Source: Eledone cirrhosa | Lineage: Eukaryota > Mollusca > Cephalopoda > Octopoda > Eledonidae | DNA length: 64,000 bases | Direction: 5' to 3' | Assembly (NCBI GenBank): GCA_964016885.1 | Contig: OZ024743.1 | Span: forward strand, 161,028,212 to 161,092,211 | Part shown: positions 45,604 through 57,742 of the stretch, piece by piece | How positions within the stretch are numbered: position 1 is the first letter of the stretch | Layout of the letters: the number at the start of each line of letters is the position of its first letter | Made by a program: the position numbers and the translations under genes | The notes under the pieces: generated by a model | What the model was told of the DNA's origin: nothing | The model's database searches: none | The model's input: only the letters and a program-made list of their open reading frames with translations

Positions 45604-46376
45604 TATGTCTCTAACTCGGGCGGGTAAAATTCCCGAGATCCATGAACGAGTTCTCTCCAGCGGTCTCTGTCCCATATTATCGCTACCATGTACAGCCTCT
45701 CCAACAGACCAGTGTCTGTCTTTAGGTCATCAACATACGTTAACCTTGGTCTTCCTCTTCCAGCGTGTCCATGTATGAGATCCCACAGGAGCACTGAGTG
45801 CAATGTCAACTCTGGATCTCGGTGAGCATGTCCAGCTAACCTCAGTCTCCTCTGTGTCACTTTTGAGCTGACTTTTGGGAGGCTCCCATACAGCTCGGAG
45901 TTTTTCATCCTCAGTGTATTAATGTTCAGAGCCATCCTCAGCATTCTCGTGTAGCACCCATCCACCATCTGAGTGAGTTTCTTGGTCAGTGTCCAAGTCT
46001 CAGACCCGTACAGCAGCACAGACTCCACTACAGCAATGAAGAGGCGGATTTTCAGGTCTCTACGAAGGTCCGAGTTTCACACATATCTCAAGCTGTGGCA
46101 CGCCGCCCAGGCTTTGCTCTTCCTCTCAACCACAACATCTTCCGTATTCCCAATCTTTGCTCCCAAATACAGGAAGTTCTCAACCAATTCTAGCGGCTTC
46201 CCGCCTACATTAGTGATCCCCTCTGACTTCTCAACATTCTCTACCAGATATTTTGTTTTAGTCTCATTCATTCTCAGCCCCACACTCATCGACACAGTCT
46301 CAACCTCCTGCATCAAATCCTCTGCCTCCTCCACTGTATTTGTTACCAAAACTATGTCGTCGGCAAATTAAGCATC
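45604..46376 (-). pseudogene. RTE-like LINE RT C-terminal fragment
   Basis: The minus strand begins at A*FADDIVLVTNT (motif C with FADD, preceded by a stop). It continues through GLRMNETKTKYLV, NFLYLGAKIGN, then (frameshift near 46078) FIAVVESVLLYGSETWTLTK, RLRLAGHAHRDPE, GHAGRGRPRLTYVDDLK and WDRDRWRELVHG. This is the palm end, thumb and C-terminal segment of an RTE-type LINE. Motifs A and B are missing, so it is a 5'-truncated dead copy. Microsatellites adjoin both ends. Confidence 0.82.
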
Positions 46377-46565
46377 CGATATCTTTTTCGCTTTAACTCT
46401 CCTGCTCTGAGCCACGTACATTGACAAACACACATATGTATATATACACGCACATACACACGCATATATATATATATACAAACATACACACACATATATA
46501 TATACACGTACATAGACATACATACAAACATACACACACATATGTATGTATATATATATATATAT
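46377..46565. repeat. TA/CA microsatellites before the satellite array
   Basis: ACATACACAC and TATATA repeats up to the first 310-bp unit. Confidence 0.85.
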
Positions 46566-48715
46566 ATTGGAATAAATGCTCTGAAATAGCGATATATATG
46601 TGAATATAGACATAGAATATTCGAAAATATTCTGTATGTTTATAATAAACATTTTGAAGACCTAATCGCTATAGAATAGAATACGTCACGTATTACAATT
46701 AGATTCTCGATAAAAGCAAGGGAAGTAATCTACGCGTTTCATTCTTGTTAGAAATCATCAGGACCACATATCCAGTGCTTTTATCGAGAATGACACAGCT
46801 AGAGACTTATAGAATACTTAGCTGTGTACAGGAACTGGTTTGAAAGAGCGGTTGCCGGTCCGGCAGAAATTAGAAATTGGAATAAATGCTCTGAAATAGC
46901 GATATATATGTGAATATAGACATAGAATATTCGAAAATATTCTGTATGTTTATAATAAACATTTTGAAGACCTAATCGCTATAGAATAGAATACGTCACG
47001 TATTACAATTAGATTCTCGATAAAAGCAAGGGAAGTAATCTACGCGTTTCATTCTTGTTAGAAATCATCAGGACCACATATCCAGTGCTTTTATCGAGAA
47101 TGACACAGCTAGAGACTTATAGAATACTTAGCTGTGTACAGGAACTGGTTTGAAAGAGCGGTTGCCGGTCCGGCAGAAATTAGAAATTGGAATAAATGTT
47201 CTGAAATAGCGATATATATGTGAATATAGACATAGAATATTCGAAAATATTCTGTATGTTTATAATAAACATTTTGAAGACCTAATCGCTATAGAATAGA
47301 ATACGTCACGTATTACAATTAGATTCTCGATAAAAGCAAGGGAAGTAATCTACGCGTTTCATTCTTGTTAGAAATCATCAGGACCACATATCCAGTGCTT
47401 TTATCGAGAATGACACAGCTAGAGACTTATAGAATACTTAACTGTGTACAGGAACTGGTTTGAAAGAGCGGTTGCCGGTCCGGCAGAAATTAGAAATTGG
47501 AATAAATGCTCTGAAATAGCGATATATATGTGAATATAGACATAGAATATTCGAAAATATTCTGTATGTTTATAATAAACATTTTGAAGACCTAATCGCT
47601 ATAGAATAGAATACGTCACGTATTACAATTAGATTCTCGATAAAAGCAAGGGAAGTAATCTACGCGTTTCATTCTTGTTAGAAATCATCAGGACCACATA
47701 TCCAGTGCTTTTATCGAGAATGACACAGCTAGAGACTTATAGAATACTTAGCTGTGTACAGGAACTGGTTTGAAAGAGCGGTTGCCGGTCCGGCAGAAAT
47801 TAGAAATTGGAATAAATGCTCTGAAATAGCGATATATATGTGAATATAGACATAGAATATTCGAAAATATTCTGTATGTTTATAATAAACATTTTGAAGA
47901 CCTAATCGCTATAGAATAGAATACGTCACGTATTACAATTAGATTCTCGATAAAAGCAAGGGAAGTAATCTACGCGTTTCATTCTTGTTAGAAATCATCA
48001 GGACCACATATCCAGTGCTTTTATCGAGAATGACACAGCTAGAGACTTATAGAATACTTAGCTGTGTACAGGAACTGGTTTGAAAGAGCGGTTGCCGGTC
48101 CGGCAGAAATTAGAAATTGGAATAAATGCTCTGAAATAGCGATATATATGTGAATATAGACATAGAATATTCGAAAATATTCTGTATGTTTATAATAAAC
48201 ATTTTGAAGACCTAATCGCTATAGAATAGAATACGTCACGTATTACAATTAGATTCTCGATAAAAGCAAGGGAAGTAATCTACGCGTTTCATTCTTGTTA
48301 GAAATCATCAGGACCACATATCCAGTGCTTTTATCGAGAATGACACAGCTAGAGACTTATAGAATACTTAGCTGTGTACAGGAACTGGTTTGAAAGAGCG
48401 GTTGCCGGTCCGGCAGAAATTAGAAATTGGAATAAATGCTCTGAAATAGCGATATATATGTGAATATAGACATAGAATATTCGAAAATATTCTGTATGTT
48501 TATAATAAACATTTTGAAGACCTAATCGCTATAGAATAGAATACGTCACGTATTACAATTAGATTCTCGATAAAAGCAAGGGAAGTAATCTACGCGTTTC
48601 ATTCTTGTTAGAAATCATCAGGACCACATATCCAGTGCTTTTATCGAGAATGACACAGCTAGAGACTTATAGAATACTTAGCTGTGTACAGGAACTGGTT
48701 TGAAAGAGCGGTTGC
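46566..48715 (-). repeat. Tandem array, seven direct units of 310 bp carrying a hammerhead ribozyme
   Basis: Units start with ATTGGAATAAATG at 46566, 46876, 47186, 47496, 47806, 48116 and 48426, an exact 310-bp period; the last is cut at 48715 after GAGCGGTTGC. Units are almost identical: the only differences I noticed are in the third unit (ATGTT for ATGCT near 47199, TAACTG for TAGCTG near 47441). The ribozyme lies on the minus strand of each unit; the first is at 46703-46791. Other unit features are TTCGAAAATATTC and a TGTTTATAATAAACA palindrome. No ORF. Confidence 0.95.
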
Positions 48716-51512
48716 ACATATATATCGCTATTTCAGAGCATTTATTCCAATTTCTAATTTCTGCCGGACCGGCAACCGCTCTTTCAAACCAGTTCCTGTA
48801 CACAGCTAAGTATTCTATAAGTCTCTAGCTGTGTCATTCTCGATAAAAGCACTGGATATGTGGTCCTGATGATTTCTAACAAGAATGAAACGCGTAGATT
48901 ACTTCCCTTGCTTTTATCGAGAATCTAATTGTAATACGTGACGTATTCTATTCTATAGCGATTAGGTCTTCAAAATGTTTATTATAAACATACAGAATAT
49001 TTTCGAATATTCTATGTCTATATTCACATATATATCGCTATTTCAGAGCATTTATTCCAATTTCTAATTTCTGCCGGACCGGCAACCGCTCTTTCAAACC
49101 AGTTCCTGTACACAGCTAAGTATTCTATAAGTCTCTAGCTGTGTCATTCTCGATAAAAGCACTGGATATGTGGTCCTGATGATTTCTAACAAGAATGAAA
49201 CGCGTAGATTACTTCCCTTGCTTTTATCGAGAATCTAATTGTAATACGTGACGTATTCTATTCTATAGCGATTAGGTCTTCAAAATGTTTATTATAAACA
49301 TACAGAATATTTTCGAATATTCTATGTCTATATTCACATATATATCGCTATTTCAGAGCATTTATTCCAATTTCTAATTTCTGCCGGACCGGCAACCGCT
49401 CTTTCAAACCAGTTCCTGTACACAGCTAAGTATTCTATAAGTCTCTAGCTGTGTCATTCTCGATAAAAGCACTGGATATGTGGTCCTGATGATTTCTAAC
49501 AAGAATGAAACGCGTAGATTACTTCCCTTGCTTTTATCGAGAATCTAATTGTAATACGTGACGTATTCTATTCTATAGCGATTAGGTCTTCAAAATGTTT
49601 ATTATAAACATACAGAATATTTTCGAATATTCTATGTCTATATTCACATATATATCGCTATTTCAGAGCATTTATTCCAATTTCTAATTTCTGCCGGACC
49701 GGCAACCGCTCTTTCAAACCAGTTCCTGTACACAGCTAAGTATTCTATAAGTCTCTAGCTGTGTCATTCTCGATAAAAGCACTGGATATGTGGTCCTGAT
49801 GATTTCTAACAAGAATGAAACGCGTAGATTACTTCCCTTGCTTTTATCGAGAATCTAATTGTAATACGTGACGTATTCTATTCTATAGCGATTAGGTCTT
49901 CAAAATGTTTATTATAAACATACAGAATATTTTCGAATATTCTATGTCTATATTCACATATATATCGCTATTTCAGAGCATTTATTCCAATTTCTAATTT
50001 CTGCCGGACCGGCAACCGCTCTTTCAAACCAGTTCCTGTACACAGCTAAGTATTCTATAAGTCTCTAGCTGTGTCATTCTCGATAAAAGCACTGGATATG
50101 TGGTCCTGATGATTTCTAACAAGAATGAAACGCGTAGATTACTTCCCTTGCTTTTATCGAGAATCTAATTGTAATACGTGACGTATTCTATTCTATAGCG
50201 ATTAGGTCTTCAAAATGTTTATTATAAACATACAGAATATTTTCGAATATTCTATGTCTATATTCACATATATATCGCTATTTCAGAGCATTTATTCCAA
50301 TTTCTAATTTCTGCCGGACCGGCAACCGCTCTTTCAAACCAGTTCCTGTACACAGCTAAGTATTCTATAAGTCTCTAGCTGTGTCATTCTCGATAAAAGC
50401 ACTGGATATGTGGTCCTGATGATTTCTAACAAGAATGAAACGCGTAGATTACTTCCCTTGCTTTTATCGAGAATCTAATTGTAATACGTGACGTATTCTA
50501 TTCTATAGCGATTAGGTCTTCAAAATGTTTATTATAAACATACAGAATATTTTCGAATATTCTATGTCTATATTCACATATATATCGCTATTTCAGAGCA
50601 TTTATTCCAATTTCTAATTTCTGCCGGACCGGCAACCGCTCTTTCAAACCAGTTCCTGTACACAGCTAAGTATTCTATAAGTCTCTAGCTGTGTCATTCT
50701 CGATAAAAGCACTGGATATGTGGTCCTGATGATTTCTAACAAGAATGAAACGCGTAGATTACTTCCCTTGCTTTTATCGAGAATCTAATTGTAATACGTG
50801 ACGTATTCTATTCTATAGCGATTAGGTCTTCAAAATGTTTATTATAAACATACAGAATATTTTCGAATATTCTATGTCTATATTCACATATATATCGCTA
50901 TTTCAGAGCATTTATTCCAATTTCTAATTTCTGCCGGACCGGCAACCGCTCTTTCAAACCAGTTCCTGTACACAGCTAAGTATTCTATAAGTCTCTAGCT
51001 GTGTCATTCTCGATAAAAGCACTGGATATGTGGTCCTGATGATTTCTAACAAGAATGAAACGCGTAGATTACTTCCCTTGCTTTTATCGAGAATCTAATT
51101 GTAATACGTGACGTATTCTATTCTATAGCGATTAGGTCTTCAAAATGTTTATTATAAACATACAGAATATTTTCGAATATTCTATGTCTATATTCACATA
51201 TATATCGCTATTTCAGAGCATTTATTCCAATTTCTAATTTCTGCCGGACCGGCAACCGCTCTTTCAAACCAGTTCCTGTACACAGCTAAGTATTCTATAA
51301 GTCTCTAGCTGTGTCATTCTCGATAAAAGCACTGGATATGTGGTCCTGATGATTTCTAACAAGAATGAAACGCGTAGATTACTTCCCTTGCTTTTATCGA
51401 GAATCTAATTGTAATACGTGACGTATTCTATTCTATAGCGATTAGGTCTTCAAAATGTTTATTATAAACATACAGAATATTTTCGAATATTCTATGTCTA
51501 TATTCACATATA
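48716..51512 (+). repeat. Tandem array, nine inverted units of the same 310-bp repeat
   Basis: At 48716 the orientation flips without a spacer. Inverted units (TATATCGCTATTTCAGAGC) begin at 48721 and then every 310 bp to 51201, ending at about 51510 against a TA microsatellite. I saw no differences among them. Together with the direct array this forms a palindrome of about 2.1 kb per arm, with two extra units on the right. The ribozyme is on the plus strand here, at 48836-48924 and every 310 bp after. Confidence 0.95.
48836..48924 (+). ncRNA. Type I minimal hammerhead ribozyme inside the 310-bp unit (representative; 16 copies)
   Basis: Outer stem: ATTCTCGATAAAAGCA (48836-48851) pairs perfectly with TGCTTTTATCGAGAAT (48909-48924). 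Stem I: GTGGTC (48860-48865) with GATTAC (48897-48902), 6 pairs with two G-U. Core box CTGATGA 48866-48872; stem II TTCT-AACA-AGAA; GAAA 48887-48890; palindromic stem III CGCG; NUH triplet GTA, so cleavage is predicted after 48896. GAAAC plus a self-complementary ACGCGT is the minimal form described for Penelope-like elements, thought to act as dimers. Copies on the plus strand: 48836 + 310n, n = 0 to 8; on the minus strand: 46703-46791 and every 310 bp to 48563. Activity is inferred, not shown. Confidence 0.8.
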
Positions 51513-51830
<318 letters not shown>

Positions 51831-53139
51831 ATAAAATCATAATAGAAAAAATATTGAAATGCAAACATAATATTCAGTGCAAATTTATGCGTATACTAGC
51901 AGTGGTACCCGGCCGTGCACAGGATAAGGTGTTTTGGAACGCGGGCCGCCAACAGACCTAATCGTGGAAAAACTGCATGCCTAGACAATATGTAAAGAAA
52001 ATAAACCGAATACTCTGATGGCTGGATAATCTTAAGATTTTCCTCGATGAAGCAAGAAATATGTAGGTTTTCACCTAATGCGGGCCCTAGTGGATCAAGA
52101 AAATGAATTTTTTTTATGTGCATAATATGCCTTTTTAACTGAGTTAATAAGATTACTTATATGTTTTTAATGTTTTACATTGGAAAAAATATTGAAAATC
52201 CCAGTTTTGTTTAATTATTAGTTATTATGAGATAATTTTGACAAAGATATGCTTAAAGATATATTTAGCCAGAGTTAGTTATAGTATATTAAATAATTAA
52301 AAAATTAAAAATTATTAAAAGTATGAGAAAATATTAAAACCATTGAAAAATTAAAATTATAAATTATTAAAAATTCTAGACAAAATTCTTGAAAATTCTT
52401 GGAAAAACTTTCAAAGAAATTTTTAAAAGATCTCAAAAAAACTCCGAAGATACACAAAAACCTTTTAAAAAACATGTAAAAAGTGTTTAAAATTAATTAA
52501 AAACCTAAAATTATTCAGGAAATATAATTAAAAACTAAAATTAATCAGAAAATATATAAAGAAATATTAAGAAATATTTAAAAATACTTTAAAATATTTT
52601 AAAATATTTAAAAATATTAGAAAAATATAAAAAATATTAAGATAACCCAAATAATCCTTAAAAAAATAGTTTTTTGGGAAATAAGTAATTTTTTTTTTTT
52701 AATTTAAGTAATTTTTCTAAAAGGATTATGAGATATTTTGGAAGTAAGATAAATAAACATAAAAAATAAAGATATTTAAGAAGCAAAAATATTAAAAAGT
52801 AAAGATTTAAGAAGTAAATTATATATATTTAAGAAGTAAAAGATATTAAAATTAGAATTATATTAAATTTAAATTTAAAGATTTAGAATTTATGAATATA
52901 TAATTTAAGAAATTAAATATATGAACATATAATTTAAGAAATGAAATTATAGGTGTTTGGATAAAGTAAACATTATGTAGAAAAGATTAAACGTGTAATT
53001 ATATTTTATATATAGATCTAAAAGTTTATATATAGGTCTAAAATTTATGAACATATAATTTAAGAAATGTAATTATAGGTGTTTGGATAAAGTAAACATT
53101 ATGTAGAAAAGATTAAACGTGTAATTATATTTTCTATAT
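51831..53139 (-). other. AT-rich sequence, probably the 3' region of the GIY-YIG remnant
   Basis: No ORF; many TTTAAA/AATATT repeats. 52923-53030 and 53044-53160 are partly repeated (ATAATTTAAGAAATG and GGTGTTTGGATAAAG occur twice). 51.90-52.13 kb is slightly richer in GC but unrecognised. Confidence 0.5.
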
Positions 53140-53674
53140 AGATCTAAAAGTTGAGTTTTGGCGATGTTTACAAGAACTAAATAAATTGTTACGTAAATTA
53201 ATGGAGTTCTTACATTTAAGTATGGAGAAAATTTCCTTAACACACAATTTGTAAAATTTGGATAAAGCTGTGTTTTTGTAAGCGGGTGCTTACGAAATTA
53301 CATTCCAAGTTAAAGAATAGTCTCTATTTTTGGATTTTAAGTTCCATATCAAGTTGGATAGAGAAGTTGAAGATTTTTTACCAATATTATTAAACGAACA
53401 TTTATGGTAATTGAAACGAGATTTAAAGTCTGTAGAAATTGAGCCAACATAGTTAAAAATATTATCATAGGTTTTGACATTGCATTTATAGACCACATTT
53501 TTAACTAAACAGTTATTTTTTAAAGGACAGTTAGATTTAATTCTACAATTATATTTATCAGAGTTTATATTATTCGGAACAGTATTATTATATTGGATAT
53601 TGCTAGAGGTATCAGTGGTATTCTGGTTAAGGTTTAGTTTTCTATTATTGATTCTATTTATATTTTGTGCTAGG

Positions 53675-53680
<6 letters not shown>
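53140..53680 (-). pseudogene. GIY-YIG domain remnant of a YRDD-type element, copy 2
   Basis: The frame is open for 129 codons: RIKSNCPLKNNCLVKNVVYK (Cys pair and GIY half), FNYVGSISTDFKSRFNYHKC (YVG half and Arg) and SSTSLSNLIWNLKSKNRDYS, ending LTWNVIS* at 53290. After the stop, LCVKEIFSILKCKNSI is still readable. Its 5' side is cut by a TA microsatellite at 53681, so the RT is missing. The Asn-rich stretch before the domain (NINRINNRKLNLNQN) is a linker. Confidence 0.82.

Positions 53681-53718
<38 letters not shown>
53681..53718. repeat. (TA)n microsatellite
   Basis: TA run at the 5' break of the GIY-YIG remnant. Confidence 0.9.
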
Positions 53719-53720
<2 letters not shown>

Positions 53721-53759
53721 AGAGTAATGAAGTTTGCTTGAAGCATTGTGGAATAATAA

Positions 53760-54424
53760 GATATATTTTCTTTAGGTTGTTTTGGAAGCCTCAACAATGC
53801 AGATGAGAAATTCTCCGGGTAACGAGATCCGGTGGTGAAGAGATGTAAGTGAATCTAGAATGAGATGTATAGTGTGTAGAAGAACGTAGGAAAGAGCGTA
53901 AAAAATAAAAAATAATAACACGAGATAGAGTTACCTTGGGAGAGATTTAATTGTCGCTATATATTTCGGATTCACAACAATCAACTGGGTTTTTTTCCGG
54001 GGGAGGGGGAAGTTTATCTGTCGGAAAGGTGCGAAACGTGTCCTCCGCTGTTCGTTATTTTGAATATCTGAGATATTTTGAATATCTCAGATATTCAAAA
54101 CAACGAACAGCGGAGGACACGTTTCGCACCTTTCTGACAGATAACCTCCTCCCTCCCCCAGCATATCCCCCCCACCTCCTAACCCCCCCCCCCCCCCAGT
54201 TGATGGATGTGAATACGAAATATATAGGGACAATTAAATCTCACCCAAGGTAACTCTATCTCGTGTTATTATTTTTATTTGTTACGCTCTTTCCTACGTT
54301 CTTCTACACACTATACATCTCATTCTACATTCACTTACATCTCTCTCTTCACCACCGAATCTCGTTACCCGGTGAATTCCCCATCTGCACTGTTGAGGCT
54401 TCCAAAACGACCTAAAGAAAATAT

Positions 54425-54429
<5 letters not shown>
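53760..54429. repeat. Large palindrome (arms about 320-350 bp, 5-bp centre)
   Basis: Left arm 53760-54076 and right arm 54082-54429 are inverted copies: AAAGAAAATATAT ends the right arm where ATATATTTTCTTT begins the left. The centre is GAATATCTGAGATAT-TTTGA-ATATCTCAGATATTC. Arms share GTGCGAAACGTGTCCTCCGC and CTCTATCTCGTGTTATTA. The right arm has an expanded poly-C (about 54185-54198). There is no coding content; it is a foldback-type repeat. Confidence 0.9.

Positions 54430-54500
<71 letters not shown>
54430..54500. repeat. (TA)n microsatellite
   Basis: TA run following the palindrome. Confidence 0.95.
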
Positions 54501-54501
<1 letters not shown>

Positions 54502-55328
54502 TATTTTCCGTTGTGTTGAAATATAAATATTACACACAGTAGATTGACAGCTCACGTAGAGTTTGCTCGACGGTTCCAGTTGTAGTTCCAAAAGTAATCC
54601 GGAGAAAAATAGAAAGATTTGGATGGATACAGTTTAGTTGAAAGAAATTTATTGACACGTGTTTCTATAACAGTTACATAACCTGAAAACAGCTGCTATC
54701 TACAAAGTATTAGTTATGCAGACATTCAATATTTCAATGTTATTATTTACTGTCATTTCATCAGAATAATATTACTGAGGACCTGCTTGGTTTTTATAGA
54801 GAATATTAGGAGGGAGGGGTGAAGTTGTTAGAAGAATAGTTGAGGGAGTGGTTTTTTGATAGCAGTGAGAATTTTTGGTGGCAGTGAGTAATTAGATTCC
54901 CATCTGTTGTTTTGACATTTTTATAGAATATATTATTGGTTATTTTTCTAAATCTATAGAAGGATTAGAGATTGTAAAGATATGCGTGGTTGGTTTTGTG
55001 TTTGCACTTAATTAACATTCAGACTTAAATTTTTCTTTCAAGTGTACGTATCCTTTCACCCACGCATTCACACACAAACATATTTGCACACCTCTACAAA
55101 ATACATATACTTACATTCACATAGTAACATGTTCATACTTACATACATATATACATGCATACATATATATATACACACATGTATTCATGTACATACATAC
55201 GCGTTCATGTGTATACATTTTTATACTCAACTTATCTTTATATACACACGTATAGACACACACATATATACATACATACTCTAGTCTATGTGTATATATA
55301 TACATATACATATATATCTATATATCTA

Positions 55329-55374
<46 letters not shown>

Positions 55375-55652
55375 CACTTTAATACATGAATACACTTACA
55401 TCTAACTATACACATCAAACATATATATATATATTTACTTATTTATATACATTTTCACATATATATACATACTTATGGTCGCTTTTAGACACATTCATTA
55501 TCGCATTTTTGCACCTATTCTCATCAGCATATATTTCCATTATTAGTGTGGTAATTTGAGGTTATTAATATACATATATATGTTGAGAAGAGATTGTTTT
55601 TATATTTTTCTAACTAGATTGAGGTTTATATAGTTGGAGGGATGTCCCTCTT

Positions 55653-56454
55653 TTATGTAATATTCGGCTTGTAGTGGGAAAAAAGGGTTTTAGTTCGGTG
55701 ACGGCAGAATAATGTTCGTTCAATTCTGTTATTCAGCAATTTCTTCTTGTGTGTGATTATGTAATAAATCTCAAGATTACACAATTTGCAGAAATTTTGG
55801 CTCCTGGAAAAGCTTTGGGTTTTAGCTAATTTCTCCCATTTTAGGGTAAACTTTTGATCGCTATCCCTGAGCGTCCAAGCTTTTTCTGCTAAAGTTGTTA
55901 CATTTATTTGGCTCTGGTGTTTTATTGAGTAAGAATGCCTATATAATCGAGATTTAAACGATCTTGCCGTTGATCCCACGTAATACCACTCGTTGCCTCC
56001 GGATTTAATGGTATACTTATAAATAATATTTTTTTCCAGGCAGTTATTGCCGAGGGGGCAGTTGTCAGGATAGGTGCAGTTACAGTTGTGTACGTTGGGT
56101 TTTCTCTGGAGTAGTATTGCGGACGAACTTAGGTGTGGTTTATTTATGTTCTGTAGTGTATTGTCTACTGTTTTTTTTTTGTGTTCTTAAGTTTTTAGTG
56201 TTTTCGTTTAACCTTCTAGTATTGATCTTTTTTATGTGTTGTTCAAGGTTTAACGCTGTAGAGTATGACAGTCTTATAGTGGTAGGGTTTAGGATTTTGT
56301 GGTATTTGTGTGATGTAGGAAAATGTCTCTTAATTATTCTAAAGAAGAGTACTGGTAAATTTGTACTAATGGAACTATTGTATTCGGGGTTATACCATAA
56401 GTACTCTTTGCATCGCTTTCTATTAGTTTTGTTTGTTGGTTTACTGGTGTGCAT
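55653..56454 (-). pseudogene. Thumb/linker and GIY-YIG endonuclease of the foldback element
   Basis: Two frames joined by one shift near 56150: KRCKEYLWYNPEYNSSISTN, FFRIIKRHFPTSHKYHKILN and RLSYSTALNLEQHI (linker). Then KPNVHNCNCTYPDNCPLGNN, CLEKNIIYKYTIKSGG and EWYYVGSTARSFKSRLYRHS (GIY-YIG) and LAEKAWTLRDSDQKFTLKWE, ending with SQNFCKLCNLEIYYIITHKK and FCRHRTKTLFSHYKPN. The nuclease part is uninterrupted and retains the YVG, the Arg and the C-x2-C. Confidence 0.82.
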
Positions 56455-56498
56455 ACTATGGTAGTAAGTGTGGTTTGGTGTTGTGTTATTATATCTAC

Positions 56499-57130
56499 CT
56501 ATGTGGGATTTATATACTCTATTTTGTTGAGGTAGCCTGCTTTACTAAGGGCGTTATCGTAGTACTCGGCGTGTTCCTTAAATACTTGTATGTTAGAAGA
56601 TAGACCCGAGATTCTAAGGGAAATATTTTTAGGGATAGATTTAATTATAGAGATGGGGTGGTTAGACCCAACATTTACGTATTTGAGATTTTCATTCAAT
56701 TTATGAAACGGTTTAATCAGACCAGAGTTTAAATTGAGTGTGACATCCAGGAAGTTAACTACTTTAAGGTTGTATTCATATGTTATAGTTAGTCCTATTT
56801 CGAGTAGTAGTTTTCTTATATCTTTGCGTAGTTTTTCTAGTTTTTGGTTATTTAGGTTTTTAACTATCGGTTATATTCCGCCGTGGAGATTGCTGAATTT
56901 TTCCTGGAGTCTAAAGGCGATAAATAACCCCACAATATCAGTTATTTCCGCCGAATCATTAGAGCCCATTGTTATGTCAAAGTTAGAGGGTCTATCTTTA
57001 CGTACCCAATAACTGTTCTCAAATTTGACTATAGTTTTCCTAGCTTCTAATATAATCTTAATTTCATCGTTTGTAAGGTCAGAGTTATCCTTAGAAAACT
57101 TAATGGCTCTATTCAAAGTTTCAGGTGATA
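56499..57130 (-). pseudogene. RT of the foldback element, catalytic box deleted
   Basis: Starts at the inverted-arm junction inside motif A (FSSISPETLNRAIKFSKD), then IILEARKTIVKFENSYWVRK, FDITMGSNDSAEITDIVGLF and LHGGI followed directly by a stop and PIVKNLNNQKLEKL. YRDDGLA is expected there by comparison with 38.3 kb and the family, so roughly five codons holding the two Asp are missing. Next come LTITYEYNLKVVNFLDVTLN and HPISIIKSIPKNISLRISGL, then a stop at 56499. It cannot be active. Confidence 0.82.
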
Positions 57131-57345
57131 TCGATGAAAAGTTTACCCTAAAATGGGAGAAATTAGCTAAAACCCAAAGCTTTTCCAGGAGCCAAAATTT
57201 CTGCAAATTGTGTAATCTTGAGATTTATTACATAATCACACACAAGAAGAAATTGCTGAATAACAGAATTGAACGAACATTATTCTGCCGTCACCGAACT
57301 AAAACCCTTTTTTCCCACTACAAGCCGAATATTACATAAAAGAGG
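57131..57345 (+). pseudogene. Inverted copy of the GIY-YIG C terminus
   Basis: A plus-strand frame repeats KFTLKWEKLAKTQSFSRSQN, FCKLCNLEIYYI and FCRHRTKTLFSHYKPNIT of the minus-strand domain. It is the coding end of the right inverted arm; the first part of the domain is absent. Confidence 0.88.
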
Positions 57346-57622
57346 GACATCCCCCCAACTATATAAACCTCAATCTAGTTAGAAAAATATAAAAACAATC
57401 TCTTCTCAACATATATATGTATATTAATAACCTCAAATTACCACACTAATAATGGAAAGATATGCTGATGAGAATAGGTGCAAAAAATGCGATAATGACT
57501 GTGTCTAAAAGCGACCATAAGTATGTATATATATGTGAAAATGTATATAAATAAGTAAATATATATATATGTTTTATGTGTATAGTTAGATGTAAGTGTA
57601 TTCATGTATTAAAGTGCTTATA

Positions 57623-57742
<120 letters not shown>

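Noticed and set aside
46566..51512. CRISPR-like array
   Set aside because: Units are contiguous 310-bp repeats without spacers and the array inverts midway; this is a eukaryotic satellite.
54005..54140. GAAACGTGTC in the arms of the 54.07-kb palindrome as a hammerhead
   Set aside because: No CTGANGA box at the required place in either arm (it reads CTGTCGGA or CTGTCAGA) and no stem II.
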